DNA of 64,000 bases from Nocardia terpenica (GCF_013186535.1 NZ_JABMCZ010000003.1:1550001-1614000); one strand, 5' to 3'; shown: positions 50,124 to 59,813, counted from the first letter of the stretch. Notes: generated by a model from the sequence alone, not told the origin. Made by a program: numbers and translations.

Positions 50124-50834
50124 CTACTCCGGGCTGAACGGCTCGTTGATCGTCGAGAAATACTGCGCCACGGCGGCGATCGTGAAGGGCGCGGTGATGA
50201 AGATCTGACCGGCGAGGGTGCCGAGCGCGCCGAGGGCGGCCGCACCGGCGAGGCAGCCGACGACCGCGCCGGGTAGGAACGAGAACAGCCCGCCGATAAT
50301 GCCGGTCGCCAGCGTCGCGCCCGCACCGACCGCGAGCCCGCCGAGCACGCAGCCGACCGCGCCGCCGCCGATGCCGCCCACCAGGGTGCCGATGGTGGCG
50401 CCCAGGCCGATCGTGCTGTTCATCCGGTCCCAGGCGGCCTGCTCGCGGTCCTCGCGGGTCTTCCAGCGCGAGACGGGCCGGACGGGCAGGTCCACCGGCT
50501 TGTAGACCGCGTGCGCGCGATCGAACCGCGGGGTGAGAGTGGCGGTGCGGTCGTGGATTTCGGCCTGGATCGGGAAGGCGAAGTCGTCGACGCGAAATTC
50601 CAGCGGAATCCCGGCCACCGCGCGCCCGTCGGGGGCATTGATGGTGAAGATCCCGTTGTCCGCGGTCATCGACCCGGCGTCGGTGCGAATGACCGCGGAC
50701 TGGTCGATGACTGTTGCCTGGTAATCGATCCCGGGATGACGGGGAAGGGCAGGCGCGGCGGTGGCGGTCCCCGCGGTGGCGGCGATGGCCGTGGCGGCGA
50801 GGATGCCGGTGGCGGCGAGTTTGTCGAACCTCAT
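50124..50834 (-). CDS. Secreted protein with glycine-rich hydrophobic C-terminus
   Basis: A 236-residue protein. The signal peptide MRFDKLAATGILAATAIAATAGTATAAPA is cleaved near residue 28. A beta-rich domain of about 90 residues follows, then RWKTREDREQAAWDRMNS and a long Gly/Ala-rich hydrophobic segment (IGLGATIGTLVGGIGGGAVG onward) able to insert into a membrane. The type is frequent in Nocardia-like genomes, but I cannot name the family. The ATG at 50834 gives the clean signal peptide. Confidence 0.7.
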   Translation of the reverse strand: MRFDKLAATGILAATAIAATAGTATAAPALPRHPGIDYQATVIDQSAVIRTDAGSMTADNGIFTINAPDGRAVAGIPLEFRVDDFAFPIQAEIHDRTATLTPRFDRAHAVYKPVDLPVRPVSRWKTREDREQAAWDRMNSTIGLGATIGTLVGGIGGGAVGCVLGGLAVGAGATLATGIIGGLFSFLPGAVVGCLAGAAALGALGTLAGQIFITAPFTIAAVAQYFSTINEPFSPE

Positions 50835-51014
50835 CGGGAGTCTTCTTTCGTATGGGACAGTGGGTATTTGCTGGATAGGTGCTGTGTGCGCTGAAATGGG
50901 TAGCGCAAGGGGGCTTTCGGCTCCGGTCACCGAATTCGCGTGATCGCGACCGGATTTCGCGAGTGCCCGCACCCGATGGGTAATCCGAAGTCCGTCATCG
51001 GCGACGGGCCGGAC

Positions 51015-52481
51015 TCAGGCGGTGGCGCGCCTGCGCTGGAACAGGCCGACGAGCACGTCCACGATCAGGAAGCCGACCAGGCTGATCCCGATCAGCGGGG
51101 CGAACCAGCCGACCAGCACGGTCACCGCGATCAGCGGCGCCAGCACGGCCACCGGGGTCCGCCGCAGCACACCGCGGCGCGGGCCCCTGGCGAGCGCGAA
51201 CGAGCCGTCGGCCCGGGTGGGCCTGCGCCGCCACCACATCAGGTAGCCGCGCGCGATCACGGTGATCAGCGCGACCATCGTCAGCAACAGCAGCAGCTGA
51301 TTGGCCACCCCGAACATCAGGCCCATGTGCAACTGGATGCCCCAGTTGCTGAGCTTGGCCATGAGCGGCCAGTCCGCGTAGCGGAGCAGGTCCACCACGT
51401 CGCCGGTGCGGCCGTCGACGGCGATCGAATCCTGGGTGAGCACGCCCGGCAGGCGGCGCTCCTTCACCACGAACGCGGTGCCGTCCGCCGCCGGGACGGC
51501 GATCTCCACCGGACCGTCGATGCCGTGGCCGCGCGCGTCCGCGAACGCCTTGTCCGCCTGGGCCGCTCGGTCGGCGGACACCGGCATGCTCATCGCGGGG
51601 CCGCCGCCGTGGTGGTCGTGCTCGCCACCGGCGGGCACGGCGGGACCGGTCGCGTCCGGCAGCCTGGTGTCGACCGTCGGCGTGGTCCAGCTGAGCTCCT
51701 GGCGCAGCCGATCGATGTGCCCGCCCGCGTGGGTCGACCACGTCATGCCGGTCGCGGACAGGAACAGCAGCGGCAGCAGAATCCAGATGCCCACGGCCGC
51801 ATGCCAGTTCAGCGCCCGGCTGCGCCCGGTGCGGGACCGATCCGGCCACGCCAGCCAGCGCGCCCCGCGGCGTTCCCGGCGCGAGCGCACCCGGCGCACC
51901 CAGATCACCAGCCCCGCCAGCGCGACGATCCACAGCCACGACGCGGCCAGCTCGCTGTAGAGGCGACCGGCCTGGCCGAGGTGAAGATCCTTGTGCAGCA
52001 CGTCGATCCAGGTGCGCAGGGGCAGCGAGCCGGAACTGCCGTACACCACGCTGGTGCCGACGGACCGCGCGGTCACGGGGTCGACGAAGACCGCGCGCCG
52101 CTCGGACTCCCCGAGGGACGGATCGGCGAACAGGACCCGGGTGGTGTCACCCGCGTGCTGCGCGGGCGCGACCGCCACCAGCGACAGATTCGGCTCCGCG
52201 GCCACACCGGCCGCGATCTGATCGGCCAGTGGCCGCGCCGGACCGTTCGAATCCACATGCAGCAGGTCGCGATTCACCACCGACTCCAGCGTCGGCGAGA
52301 TCGCGTACAGCGCGCCGGTGACGGCGGCGACGAGAATGAACGGCGCCACGAAGACACCCGCATAGAAATGCAGGCGCATGGCCAGCGCCTGCCAGGAAGT
52401 GCGTGCGGCGGATCGCCGCGCCCCGGACGACTCCGGGACCGGTTGCGGCACAGGGGCGCCCGCAACCGGGATATCGGTCAT
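51015..52481 (-). CDS. PepSY-associated membrane protein
   Basis: A 488-residue protein of the PepSY_TM (PiuB-like) family with four main membrane segments: LHFYAGVFVAPFILVAAVTGALYAI, a second near WLWIVALAGLVIWVRR, ALNWHAAVGIWILLPLLFLSATGMTW, and LLLLLTMVALITVIARGYLMWWRRR. Conserved His residues (LHFYAG, LHKDLHLGQ, NWHAAVG, QLHMGLMFG) resemble heme ligands, and a HDHHGGG cluster could bind metal. Relatives take part in iron or copper handling. It lies beside a Met/His-rich membrane protein. Confidence 0.85.
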   Translation of the reverse strand: MTDIPVAGAPVPQPVPESSGARRSAARTSWQALAMRLHFYAGVFVAPFILVAAVTGALYAISPTLESVVNRDLLHVDSNGPARPLADQIAAGVAAEPNLSLVAVAPAQHAGDTTRVLFADPSLGESERRAVFVDPVTARSVGTSVVYGSSGSLPLRTWIDVLHKDLHLGQAGRLYSELAASWLWIVALAGLVIWVRRVRSRRERRGARWLAWPDRSRTGRSRALNWHAAVGIWILLPLLFLSATGMTWSTHAGGHIDRLRQELSWTTPTVDTRLPDATGPAVPAGGEHDHHGGGPAMSMPVSADRAAQADKAFADARGHGIDGPVEIAVPAADGTAFVVKERRLPGVLTQDSIAVDGRTGDVVDLLRYADWPLMAKLSNWGIQLHMGLMFGVANQLLLLLTMVALITVIARGYLMWWRRRPTRADGSFALARGPRRGVLRRTPVAVLAPLIAVTVLVGWFAPLIGISLVGFLIVDVLVGLFQRRRATA

Positions 52482-52563
52482 GCTCAAATCGGTGGTGCTC
52501 CTGGTTCGAGAGACACCCGGGGCGCACACGAAAACCCTTCGTGCGCCCGGGTGTTGGAAGAAT

Positions 52564-53145
52564 TCAGACTCGAACGAGAGCGGGCGGGCCGCGGGTGCGG
52601 AGCGTGTCGGCGGCGAGGACGCGCAGAATGACCCGGTCGCGGTGGGTGATTCGGAGCAGCGGCCCGGCGATGGCCGGGGTGCCGCGCAGCACCGGGAGCG
52701 CCCGGGCCAGCACCGCGGTCCCGATCCGATAGGCGGCCTCGGCGCCGAGGATGACGACGGCGGCGCAGACGGCCGCCACCAGGTGGGCCGCCAGCATGGC
52801 GGGTGTCCACATCGACTTGCCGTGCTGCATGTGCATCATGCCGACGGACATGGTGGTGTGCCCGAGCAACTGGCCGCCGACCAGCGCGGTGATCAGCCCG
52901 CACACGGTGCTGCGCAGCGGGCCGACGCCGGACACCAGCGCGCCCACCACGGTGCACGCGGCCACCAGCAGCGCCAGCGTGCCGGATTCCAGCGGCATGC
53001 CGCCCGAGGCCCAGCCGTGCGCGGCAATGGACAGCGCACCCGAAACCGATCCGGCCGACCCCCCGCGGAACCGCGCGACCGCCGCCCGGCGCGACCGCGC
53101 CTGCGCGGCGGTGCGGCCCGGGGACCGGCCGGAATCGATCATCAC
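52564..53145 (-). CDS. Membrane protein with Met/His-rich loop
   Basis: A 193-residue protein with about four membrane helices from residue 55 on, a basic N-terminus and a loop rich in Met and His (MSVGMMHMQHGKSM). That loop resembles copper-binding motifs. It lies 82 nt upstream of the PepSY gene in the same direction, so the two may act together in metal handling. No family is recognised; the start may be the internal GTG nearer the first helix. Confidence 0.65.
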   Translation of the reverse strand: MMIDSGRSPGRTAAQARSRRAAVARFRGGSAGSVSGALSIAAHGWASGGMPLESGTLALLVAACTVVGALVSGVGPLRSTVCGLITALVGGQLLGHTTMSVGMMHMQHGKSMWTPAMLAAHLVAAVCAAVVILGAEAAYRIGTAVLARALPVLRGTPAIAGPLLRITHRDRVILRVLAADTLRTRGPPALVRV

Positions 53146-53208
53146 GCGCCGATGATAGCCGATGATTTACGGCGTATTTTCAGGCGATCTCAGCAATTTG
53201 CCAGGGAA

Positions 53209-54870
53209 TCACTGATCGTCGATATTCATCTCCACCAGCGGTTTCCGTAGGAGTTTGCCGGTGGCGTTGCGGGGGAGCTCGTCGAGGAAGACGACGTCGC
53301 GGGGGACTTTGTAGCGGGCGAGGTTGGCTTTGACGTAGTCCTTGATTTCCTGGGCGTCGCGGGGGGAGTCGGGGCCGGGGACGACGAAGGCGCGCAGGCG
53401 TTTGCCGTAGTCGTGGTCGTCGACGCCGATGACGGCGGCTTCGAGGATGTCGGGGCGGTCGGCGAGGAGGTGTTCGACTTCCTGGGGGAAGACGTTCTCG
53501 CCGCCGGAGACGATCATGTCGTCGTCGCGGCCGTCGATGTAGAGCAGGCCGTGTTCGTCGAAGTGGCCGACGTCGCCGGAGGACATCATGCCGTCGACGG
53601 TCTCCTTGGTGCGACCGTCGGTGTAGGCCTTGAACGAGTGCGCGTTCTCGATGAAGATCGTGCCGGTCACGTGGGGTGTGGTGATTCGCTGCCGCTTCTC
53701 GTCGAGCAGTGCCAGCCGAATGCCGACCGGGGGGCGGCCCGCGGTGTTCGGCGCGATGCGCAGTTCCTCGGGACCGGCGACCGAGATCACCGCGCACTCG
53801 GTCGACCCGTACACGTTGTAGAGGACGTCGCCGAAGTAGTCGAGGCTGCGGGACACCACGTCCGGCGGAATGGCCGAACCGGCGGCGAAGATCATCCGCA
53901 GCGACGACATGTCGTACTTCTTCAGCGTCTCGGGCGGCAGATCCAGCATGCGCTGCAACATGGTCGGCACCACGACCAGCGAGGACGCCTGGTACCGCTC
54001 GATATTGGCGAGCGTGCGCTCCGGGTCGAAACGCCGCTGCTGGAAGATCATCCGATTGCCCAGCGCCAGTCCCAGGGTGAACTGCGACAGCCCGGTGGCG
54101 TGGAAGATCGGCGCGGCGACCACCATGGACCCGTTGCGCGGCAACGGAATTCGATCCAGCAGCTGCGCCGAGATGAACGGGCTCACCTTCTCCCGCGGCG
54201 CGCCCTTCGGGGTGCCGGTGGTGCCGCTGGTGAGAATGACCATGCCGCCCGGCTTCTCGGGCGCGGCGACCGCGTCGGGGGATCGGCCCTCGCGCAGCGA
54301 GTCCAGTGTGGGGATCGACGGATCCACCCCGTCCTTCTCGTCGACCCAGGTGAGGATGCGCGGAATGTCGGCCGGGATGGCGCTCATCAGCTCGACGAAT
54401 TCGCTGTCGTGCAGTACCGCCTTCACACCCTCGCGGGCGGCCACGTCGGCCAGCTGCGGCTTGGCGAAGCCGGTGTTCATCAGCACCGCCCGCACGCCGA
54501 GCTTGCCGGTGGCGGTCAGGCTCAGCACCATGCCGCGATGATCGCGGGCCAGCACCGCCACCACATCGCCCTGCCGCAGCCCCTGCGCGGCCAGGCCGCG
54601 GGCCAGCTGATTGGACTGCGCGTTGATCTCGCCGAAGGTCAGCTCCCCGCGCTCGTCGACGATGGCGGCGGCGTTCGGGGAGGTCTGCGCGGCATGCATG
54701 ATGACGCCCGCGAAGGGCCCGAACTTGCCGACATTGAGCGCCGAGCGCACCGCGTGATCGGGGCGCAGCGGATTGATCAGCCCGCGCTTGCGCATGGCAT
54801 TGACGCCCAGAGCCATATCTCCGGCCTTGCGGAGGACGGCGCTCGCTGAAGACGGAAGGACAGCTGACAT
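53209..54870 (-). CDS. Fatty-acyl-CoA/AMP ligase (FadD12-like)
   Basis: A 553-residue ANL-family enzyme activating a carboxylic acid to its CoA thioester via acyl-AMP. The P-loop is MVILTSGTTGTPKGAP. It also has YGSTECAV, the adenosine-binding SGDVGHFDEHGLLYIDGRDDDMI, the hinge SGGENVFPQEVE and the C-terminal catalytic Lys in PRNATGKLLR. The alkyl substrate is unknown. It is followed (transcriptionally preceded) by a close paralogue at 55017 that shares most of these blocks, suggesting tandem duplication. Confidence 0.9.
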   Translation of the reverse strand: MSAVLPSSASAVLRKAGDMALGVNAMRKRGLINPLRPDHAVRSALNVGKFGPFAGVIMHAAQTSPNAAAIVDERGELTFGEINAQSNQLARGLAAQGLRQGDVVAVLARDHRGMVLSLTATGKLGVRAVLMNTGFAKPQLADVAAREGVKAVLHDSEFVELMSAIPADIPRILTWVDEKDGVDPSIPTLDSLREGRSPDAVAAPEKPGGMVILTSGTTGTPKGAPREKVSPFISAQLLDRIPLPRNGSMVVAAPIFHATGLSQFTLGLALGNRMIFQQRRFDPERTLANIERYQASSLVVVPTMLQRMLDLPPETLKKYDMSSLRMIFAAGSAIPPDVVSRSLDYFGDVLYNVYGSTECAVISVAGPEELRIAPNTAGRPPVGIRLALLDEKRQRITTPHVTGTIFIENAHSFKAYTDGRTKETVDGMMSSGDVGHFDEHGLLYIDGRDDDMIVSGGENVFPQEVEHLLADRPDILEAAVIGVDDHDYGKRLRAFVVPGPDSPRDAQEIKDYVKANLARYKVPRDVVFLDELPRNATGKLLRKPLVEMNIDDQ

Positions 54871-55016
54871 AGGTACAACCTTCCGCGATCCCGCCGGCGG
54901 GGGCTGGCGGACCGCAACGTCGAGATCCAGTGCGCTGCTAACCCTAGCAAGCAGTGCAGGTGAGGTGTGGTTCGAGTCTCTGTAACCGACGGTACCTCTA
55001 TAACCGGCCGGTCGTC

Positions 55017-56675
55017 CTACGGGGTGATCTCGAATTCCACGAGCTGCCTACGCAGCAGTTTCCCGGTGGCGTTGCGAGGCAGCTCGTCGATGAAGATCAC
55101 ATCGCGGGGCACCTTGTAGCGGGCCAGGTTGGCCTTCACGTGGGCGCGGATCTCCTCGGCGTCGGGGACGGCGGTGCCCGGTTCGGGCACGACGAAGGCG
55201 CGCAGGCGCTTGCCGAACTCGGCGTCGTCCACGCCGACCACCGCGGCGTCGAAGACGTCGGGGCGCTCCAGCAGCAGATTCTCCACCTCCTGCGGGAAGA
55301 CGTTCTCACCGCCGGACACGATCATGTCGTCGTCGCGGCCGTCGACGAACAGCAGGCCGTGCTCATCGAAGTGGCCGACATCGCCGGAGGACATGTAGCC
55401 GTCGATGATCTGCTTGGTGCGGCCGTCGGTATAGCCCTCGAACTGCCCGCCCGCGCGAACGAAGATGCGCCCGGTGACATTTCGGCCGCGGACGCGGTGG
55501 CCCCGATCGTCGAACAGCGCCACCTCGCAGGTGACGGGCGAGCGGCCCGCGGTGCCCGGCGCGAGCGCCAGATCCCGCGGCGTGGCGACGGTCGCGACCG
55601 CGCATTCGGTGGATCCGTACAGGTTGTGCAGCACCGGCCCGAACGCCTCGGTGGCGCGCACGGTGAGCTCGGGGGAGAGGGCGGAACCGGCCACCAGGAT
55701 GGTGCGCAGCGACGAAAGGTCATGGCGCGCACGGACATCCGGATCGAGTTCGACCATGCGGTGCAGCATGGTCGGCACCGCGACCAGCATCTCGATGCGG
55801 TGTTGTGCGATGAGAGCCAGGGTTCGCCCGGCATCGAAGCGGCGGGTGAGCACGGTGGTGTTGCCGAGGCCGGTGGCGACCATCCAGCTGGCCAGGCCGG
55901 TGCTGTGGAACAGGGGCGACACGATCATGACCGTGCCCCGCGCCGGGAACGGGATGCGGTCGACGATCTGGGCGGTGCCCAGCGGGGTCGCCCGATTGCG
56001 CGCCGCCCCCTTGGGCAGGCCGGTGGTGCCGCTGGTGAGGATGACGAATCCGCCCGGCCGCTCGGGCAGCGCCAACGGGGTCGTGGGGTTCGAGGCGATG
56101 AGCGCATCGAGGGTCGTTGCCCCGCTGGGCAATTCGGCGCCCTCGTCGACCCAGGTGAGCACCCGCGGCAACTCCGGCGCCACCGCGTCGAGCAGTCCGA
56201 CGAATTCGCTGTCGTGCAGCACCGCCCTGACCTGCTCGCGCTGGCACACCTCGGCGAACTGCGGTTTGGCGAAACCGGTATTCATCAGCGCGAGGCGGGC
56301 GCCGAGCTTTCCGGCCGCCACCATCGCCAGCAGCAGCCCGCGATGGTCGCGGGCGAGAATGCCCACGACGGTCCCCGGGCCGACGCCCAAGCCCCGCAGG
56401 CCGTGCGCGACCGCGGTGGACTGCTCGTCGAGCTGCCGGAAGCTGAGCGCGCCGCGCTCATCGATCACCGCCGTCCGCTCCGGCCACACCCGCGCCGCAT
56501 GCCGCACCGCCGACGCCTGCGGCCCGAGCACCCTGACCTCCTGCGCCGTCCGCACCGTCTCCAGCGGACTACCCAGATCGACCACCCGACGCTCCCGCAA
56601 AACCTTGAGCCCCTGGACGATCTCCGCCGTATGAATCACCCTGCGCTGCAACCCCTGTAGGACCGAGCCCGCCAT
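55017..56675 (-). CDS. Fatty-acyl-CoA/AMP ligase, paralogue
   Basis: A 552-residue ANL ligase with FVILTSGTTGLPKGAA, YGSTECAV, SSGDVGHFDEHGLLFVDGRDDDMIVSGGENVFPQEVE and PRNATGKLLRR. The N-terminal region QRRVIHTAEIVQGLKVLRERRVV differs from its neighbour's. The ATG at 56675 has GGAGG 6 nt upstream; the frame stays open further upstream, but that part shows no ligase sequence. It precedes the gene at 53209, with 146 bp between them, so the two may be transcribed together. Confidence 0.9.
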   Translation of the reverse strand: MAGSVLQGLQRRVIHTAEIVQGLKVLRERRVVDLGSPLETVRTAQEVRVLGPQASAVRHAARVWPERTAVIDERGALSFRQLDEQSTAVAHGLRGLGVGPGTVVGILARDHRGLLLAMVAAGKLGARLALMNTGFAKPQFAEVCQREQVRAVLHDSEFVGLLDAVAPELPRVLTWVDEGAELPSGATTLDALIASNPTTPLALPERPGGFVILTSGTTGLPKGAARNRATPLGTAQIVDRIPFPARGTVMIVSPLFHSTGLASWMVATGLGNTTVLTRRFDAGRTLALIAQHRIEMLVAVPTMLHRMVELDPDVRARHDLSSLRTILVAGSALSPELTVRATEAFGPVLHNLYGSTECAVATVATPRDLALAPGTAGRSPVTCEVALFDDRGHRVRGRNVTGRIFVRAGGQFEGYTDGRTKQIIDGYMSSGDVGHFDEHGLLFVDGRDDDMIVSGGENVFPQEVENLLLERPDVFDAAVVGVDDAEFGKRLRAFVVPEPGTAVPDAEEIRAHVKANLARYKVPRDVIFIDELPRNATGKLLRRQLVEFEITP

Positions 56676-56878
56676 GGCCCACCTCCGTGCCCCGAGCGTG
56701 AACCGCCGCCGATCGACGGCGTATACCGGACGGTAGCAGCGCGAGTGTGACCCGGGATACAGAAATCCGGCCAAACCGGCGACCGCCGTGTCGACCCTGA
56801 CACGCCGCAGAACTCGCACAAATTTGCGATTATGCGCGAAAACCGAAGCGCGCCTGCTTATCCTGGCGGCACTTCCTT

Positions 56879-57110
56879 CCGAGGGGCGGTGAACGTGGTC
56901 CAAACGCCGCGCCCAGGAAGGAGGTGGGTGGGAATGGCGAAACATCGCCGACCAAAGAGCAAGGCCCCGGTCGATTACGGCATCGTGCTTGCAATCGCTG
57001 CCGTCATCGCCGGGGCGCTCATAACCCTGGTCCGCTGGTTGCGGGCTAGGTAGCCCACCCGGTGGGGGGTCGTAGCAGCGGCGTCCCACCACCAACATCA
57101 CTCTCGTGAC
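56879..57110. repeat. Left copy of an inverted duplication
   Basis: About 232 bp, similar in reverse orientation to 60097-60336. Shared blocks are CCGAGGGGCGGTG, TGGTCCA, CCGCGCCCAGGA and GGAGGTG upstream of the microprotein gene, the gene itself, and GGCGTCCCACC with CATCACTC downstream. The two copies bracket fadE24-fadE23. Confidence 0.75.
56934..57053 (+). CDS. Membrane microprotein, 39 residues (copy 1)
   Basis: A 39-residue protein starting MAKHRRPKSKAPVDYG, strongly basic, followed by one membrane helix (IVLAIAAVIAGALITLVRWL) and a basic tail. A strong AGGAAGGAGGTG Shine-Dalgarno lies upstream. A near-identical copy is encoded on the other strand at 60159. Conservation of the protein between two diverged DNA copies supports that it is translated. 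Function is unknown; a positive-inside single-span topology suggests a regulator or subunit of a membrane complex. Confidence 0.7.
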   Translation: MAKHRRPKSKAPVDYGIVLAIAAVIAGALITLVRWLRAR

Positions 57111-57158
57111 TCCGCCATTGTAGCCGGACGCCGCCCACCCAGCGCCCTTTTACCCGAT

Positions 57159-58397
57159 CTACTTCAGCTTGTCGCTCGACAGCCCCAGCACCCGCCGGGC
57201 CACGATCAGCTGCTGGATCTGCTGTGTCCCTTCGAAGATGTCCAGGATCTTCGAGTCTCGGCCCCACTTCTCCAGCAGTGTGCGCTGGGAGTAGCCGAGC
57301 GGGCCTGCCAGTTCTACGGCCTTGAGGGTGACGTCGGTGCCCATGCGGCCCGCCTTGGCCTTGGACATGGAGGCTTCCAGGGAGTTGGGCTTCTTGTTGT
57401 CGGCCATCCAGCCGGCGCGGAGGGACAGCAGGTAGGCCGCTTCCCAATCCGCTTCCAGGCGAAGGAATTCCGCGGCGGCGGCGTGCTGGTTGTTGGCGGG
57501 GGTGTCGTAGGAGATTTCGACGCCCGCGTCGGTGAGGATGGTGCGGAGTTCCTCGAGGGCGGCGCGGCCTACGCCGACCGCCATGGCGGCCACCAGGGGG
57601 CGGGTGTTGTCGAAGGTCTGCATGACCCCGGCAAAACCCTTCTCCACGTTGACTTCCGGGCTGCCGAGGATGTTGTCCTTCGGGATGCGGCAGTCCTCGA
57701 GGCGGAGTTCGGCGGTGTCGGACGCCTTGATGCCGAGCTTGTGCTCGAGGCGAGCGACGGTGAGGCCCTTGGCATCTCGCGGCACTACGAACGACTTGAT
57801 GGCGGCGCGGCCCTTGGTCTTGTCGACCGACGCCCACACCACGATGTGCGTGGCCCGCGACCCCGCGGTCACGAAGATCTTGGTGCCGTTGAGAACCCAC
57901 TCGTCGCCGTCGAGCACGGCGGTGGTGGACACCGCGGCGGAGTCGGAGCCGAACGACGGCTCGGTGATCGCCATGGCGGCCCACACCTTGCCGAACCGCT
58001 CCAGCTGCTCGTCGGTGGCGACCGCGGCGATGGCGGCGTTGCCGAGGCCCTGGTAGGGGATCGACAGCATCAGGCCGACGTCGCCCCACGAGGTCTCCAG
58101 GGCGTTCATCAGCGCGGACATATTGCCGCCGTTGGAGTTTCCGAGCAGCTCGGTGGCGTGTGCGTCCGGCTCGGCGGCGCCCTCCTTGGCCTTGCGGCCG
58201 CCGGTGGCGCCGGAGATGTCCTGCGCGCCCGAGTCGGCCAGGCCCTCCACCATGGCGGCCATGGTGTCCAGCTCGACCGGGTACTCGTGCTCGCCGAGGT
58301 CGTACTTGCGCGAGATCGGCCGGAAGATCTCCGAGGCGACCTGGTGGGCCTGATTGGCGCTGGCCCGCAGCTTCTTGGGGAGTTCGAGATTGATCAT
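57159..58397 (-). CDS. fadE23: Acyl-CoA dehydrogenase, FadE23-like
   Basis: A 412-residue acyl-CoA dehydrogenase. It has AITEPSFGSDSAAVSTTA (flavin and substrate site), GTKIFVTAGSRATHIVVWA, ELRLEDCRIPKDNILG and a C-terminal KILDIFEGTQQIQQLIVARRVLG. The Glu in DIFEGTQQ occupies the usual catalytic base position near the C-terminus. It follows the fadE24-like gene by 30 nt, the same order as Rv3139-Rv3140 in M. tuberculosis, whose synteny with hisN is also kept here. Substrate unknown; the pair may form a heteromer, as several mycobacterial FadE pairs do. Confidence 0.87.
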   Translation of the reverse strand: MINLELPKKLRASANQAHQVASEIFRPISRKYDLGEHEYPVELDTMAAMVEGLADSGAQDISGATGGRKAKEGAAEPDAHATELLGNSNGGNMSALMNALETSWGDVGLMLSIPYQGLGNAAIAAVATDEQLERFGKVWAAMAITEPSFGSDSAAVSTTAVLDGDEWVLNGTKIFVTAGSRATHIVVWASVDKTKGRAAIKSFVVPRDAKGLTVARLEHKLGIKASDTAELRLEDCRIPKDNILGSPEVNVEKGFAGVMQTFDNTRPLVAAMAVGVGRAALEELRTILTDAGVEISYDTPANNQHAAAAEFLRLEADWEAAYLLSLRAGWMADNKKPNSLEASMSKAKAGRMGTDVTLKAVELAGPLGYSQRTLLEKWGRDSKILDIFEGTQQIQQLIVARRVLGLSSDKLK

Positions 58398-58427
58398 GGA
58401 AGTTCTCCGTTACGAAGTCGGGCCGGA

Positions 58428-59813
58428 TCAGACGAGGACGACACCTTCGGCGACGCCGATGGCACGCAGATCGCGGTACCAGCGCTCGACCGGGTGTTCC
58501 TTGGTGAAGCCGTGACCGCCGAGCAACTGCACACCGTCCAGGCCGATCTGCATGCCCTTGTCGGCGGCCAGCTTTCGAGCCAGCTGCGCCTCGCGGGCGA
58601 ACGACAGTCCCTGCTCCGCGCGTGACGCACCCCGCAGGGTCACGAGCCGCAGGCCGTCGAGCTCGATGGCGATATTGGCGACCATGAACGCGACCGCCTG
58701 CCGGTGGGCGATCGGCTCGCCGAACGCCTCGCGCTCCTTCACGTACGGAATCACGTAGTCCAGCACGGCCTGTCCGGTGCCGACGGCCAGCGAGGCCCAG
58801 CCCAGCCGGGCCAGCCGCACCGCGTCGGCGTACTCCTCGGCGCGCTGGACGGCGTCGCCGTCGCCCAGGACCGCGTCGGCGGAGACCGCGACATTGTCCA
58901 GGATCAACCGGCCCAGGCCCGCGGCCCGCAGGCCCATGGCCGGGTCGGCCTCGATGACCACGCCCGGGGTGTCGGACTCGACGATGAACAGCGCCGGGCG
59001 GCCGTCGAGTTCGGCGCCGACGAGGAACAGCTCGGCGTCGGCGGCGGCCGGGACCAGGCTCTTCACCCCGTTGAGGCGGTAGCCGCTGGGCGAGCGGGTG
59101 GCCTTGGTCTGCAGCGCGAACGGGTCGAACAGCGCCCGCGGCTCGCTGATCACGACCGACGCCTGCGGCACGTTCTCACCCGTGAACGCGCCCAGGTAGG
59201 TCTGCTGCTGGGCGTCGGTGCCCCACTGCGACAGCGCTACCGCGACGCCCGAGGGCGCCAGGATCGGCAGCGCCAGGCCCATATCGCCGTGCGCCAGGGC
59301 CTCGGCCACAAGGGAATTGGTGACCGCGCCACGCTCGGCGGCCGCGCCCTCCAGCTCCTCGGGCACATTGATCAGGGTGATGCCCAGCTCGGCGGCGCGC
59401 TCGAGCAGGTCGCGCGGGGCCTTGGCCGCGCCGTCGGCCTCGTAGGCGGCCGGGCGCAGGATCTCGGCGGCGAACTCGCGGACCGTCTCGACGATCATCT
59501 TCTGATCGTCGGTGGGGGTCAGGTCGAAGTAGTCCTTGGTGCGGGATTCGTTGGCGGGCAGGCGCTTCGGCTTGCCGCCGCCGGACACCCGGTTGAACGC
59601 GCGGGTGGCCGCGCCCAGTGTGCGGAACCCGGTCTTGGTGCCCTCGTAGGTGAGCCGTTCGATGGGCTTGCGCAGCTTGTACTTCTCGGCGAGCTCCGAC
59701 CCCGTGATGGTCGTCATGACCCGCATGGCCGCGCCCATCCAATCGCGCTTCTGCGGATTCAGCCCGACGGCGGAATCCGGACGTCGCTTCGTTGCGGTGT
59801 CTCGAGTGCTCAT
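58428..59813 (-). CDS. fadE24: Acyl-CoA dehydrogenase, FadE24-like
   Basis: A 461-residue member with a basic N-terminal extension (about 100 residues including YEGTKTGFRTLGAATRAF) before the dehydrogenase fold. It has VVISEPRALFDPFAL, GYRLNGVKSLVPAA, LRLARLGWASLAVGTGQA and a C-terminal IGLDGVQLLGGHGFTKEHPVERWYRDLRAI. The usual catalytic Glu motif is absent from this end, consistent with it being the non-catalytic or flavin-binding partner of FadE23. Two palindromic operators lie upstream. Confidence 0.87.
   Translation of the reverse strand: MSTRDTATKRRPDSAVGLNPQKRDWMGAAMRVMTTITGSELAEKYKLRKPIERLTYEGTKTGFRTLGAATRAFNRVSGGGKPKRLPANESRTKDYFDLTPTDDQKMIVETVREFAAEILRPAAYEADGAAKAPRDLLERAAELGITLINVPEELEGAAAERGAVTNSLVAEALAHGDMGLALPILAPSGVAVALSQWGTDAQQQTYLGAFTGENVPQASVVISEPRALFDPFALQTKATRSPSGYRLNGVKSLVPAAADAELFLVGAELDGRPALFIVESDTPGVVIEADPAMGLRAAGLGRLILDNVAVSADAVLGDGDAVQRAEEYADAVRLARLGWASLAVGTGQAVLDYVIPYVKEREAFGEPIAHRQAVAFMVANIAIELDGLRLVTLRGASRAEQGLSFAREAQLARKLAADKGMQIGLDGVQLLGGHGFTKEHPVERWYRDLRAIGVAEGVVLV

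Noticed and set aside
54960..54992. tRNA-like T arm (GGTTCGAGTC)
   Set aside because: The five flanking positions do not pair as a T stem, and no acceptor, D or anticodon arm can be drawn around it.
56684..57101. N-terminal extension of the second FadD
   Set aside because: The frame is open, but its sequence is antisense to the microprotein gene and lacks ligase features. GGAGG points to ATG 56675.
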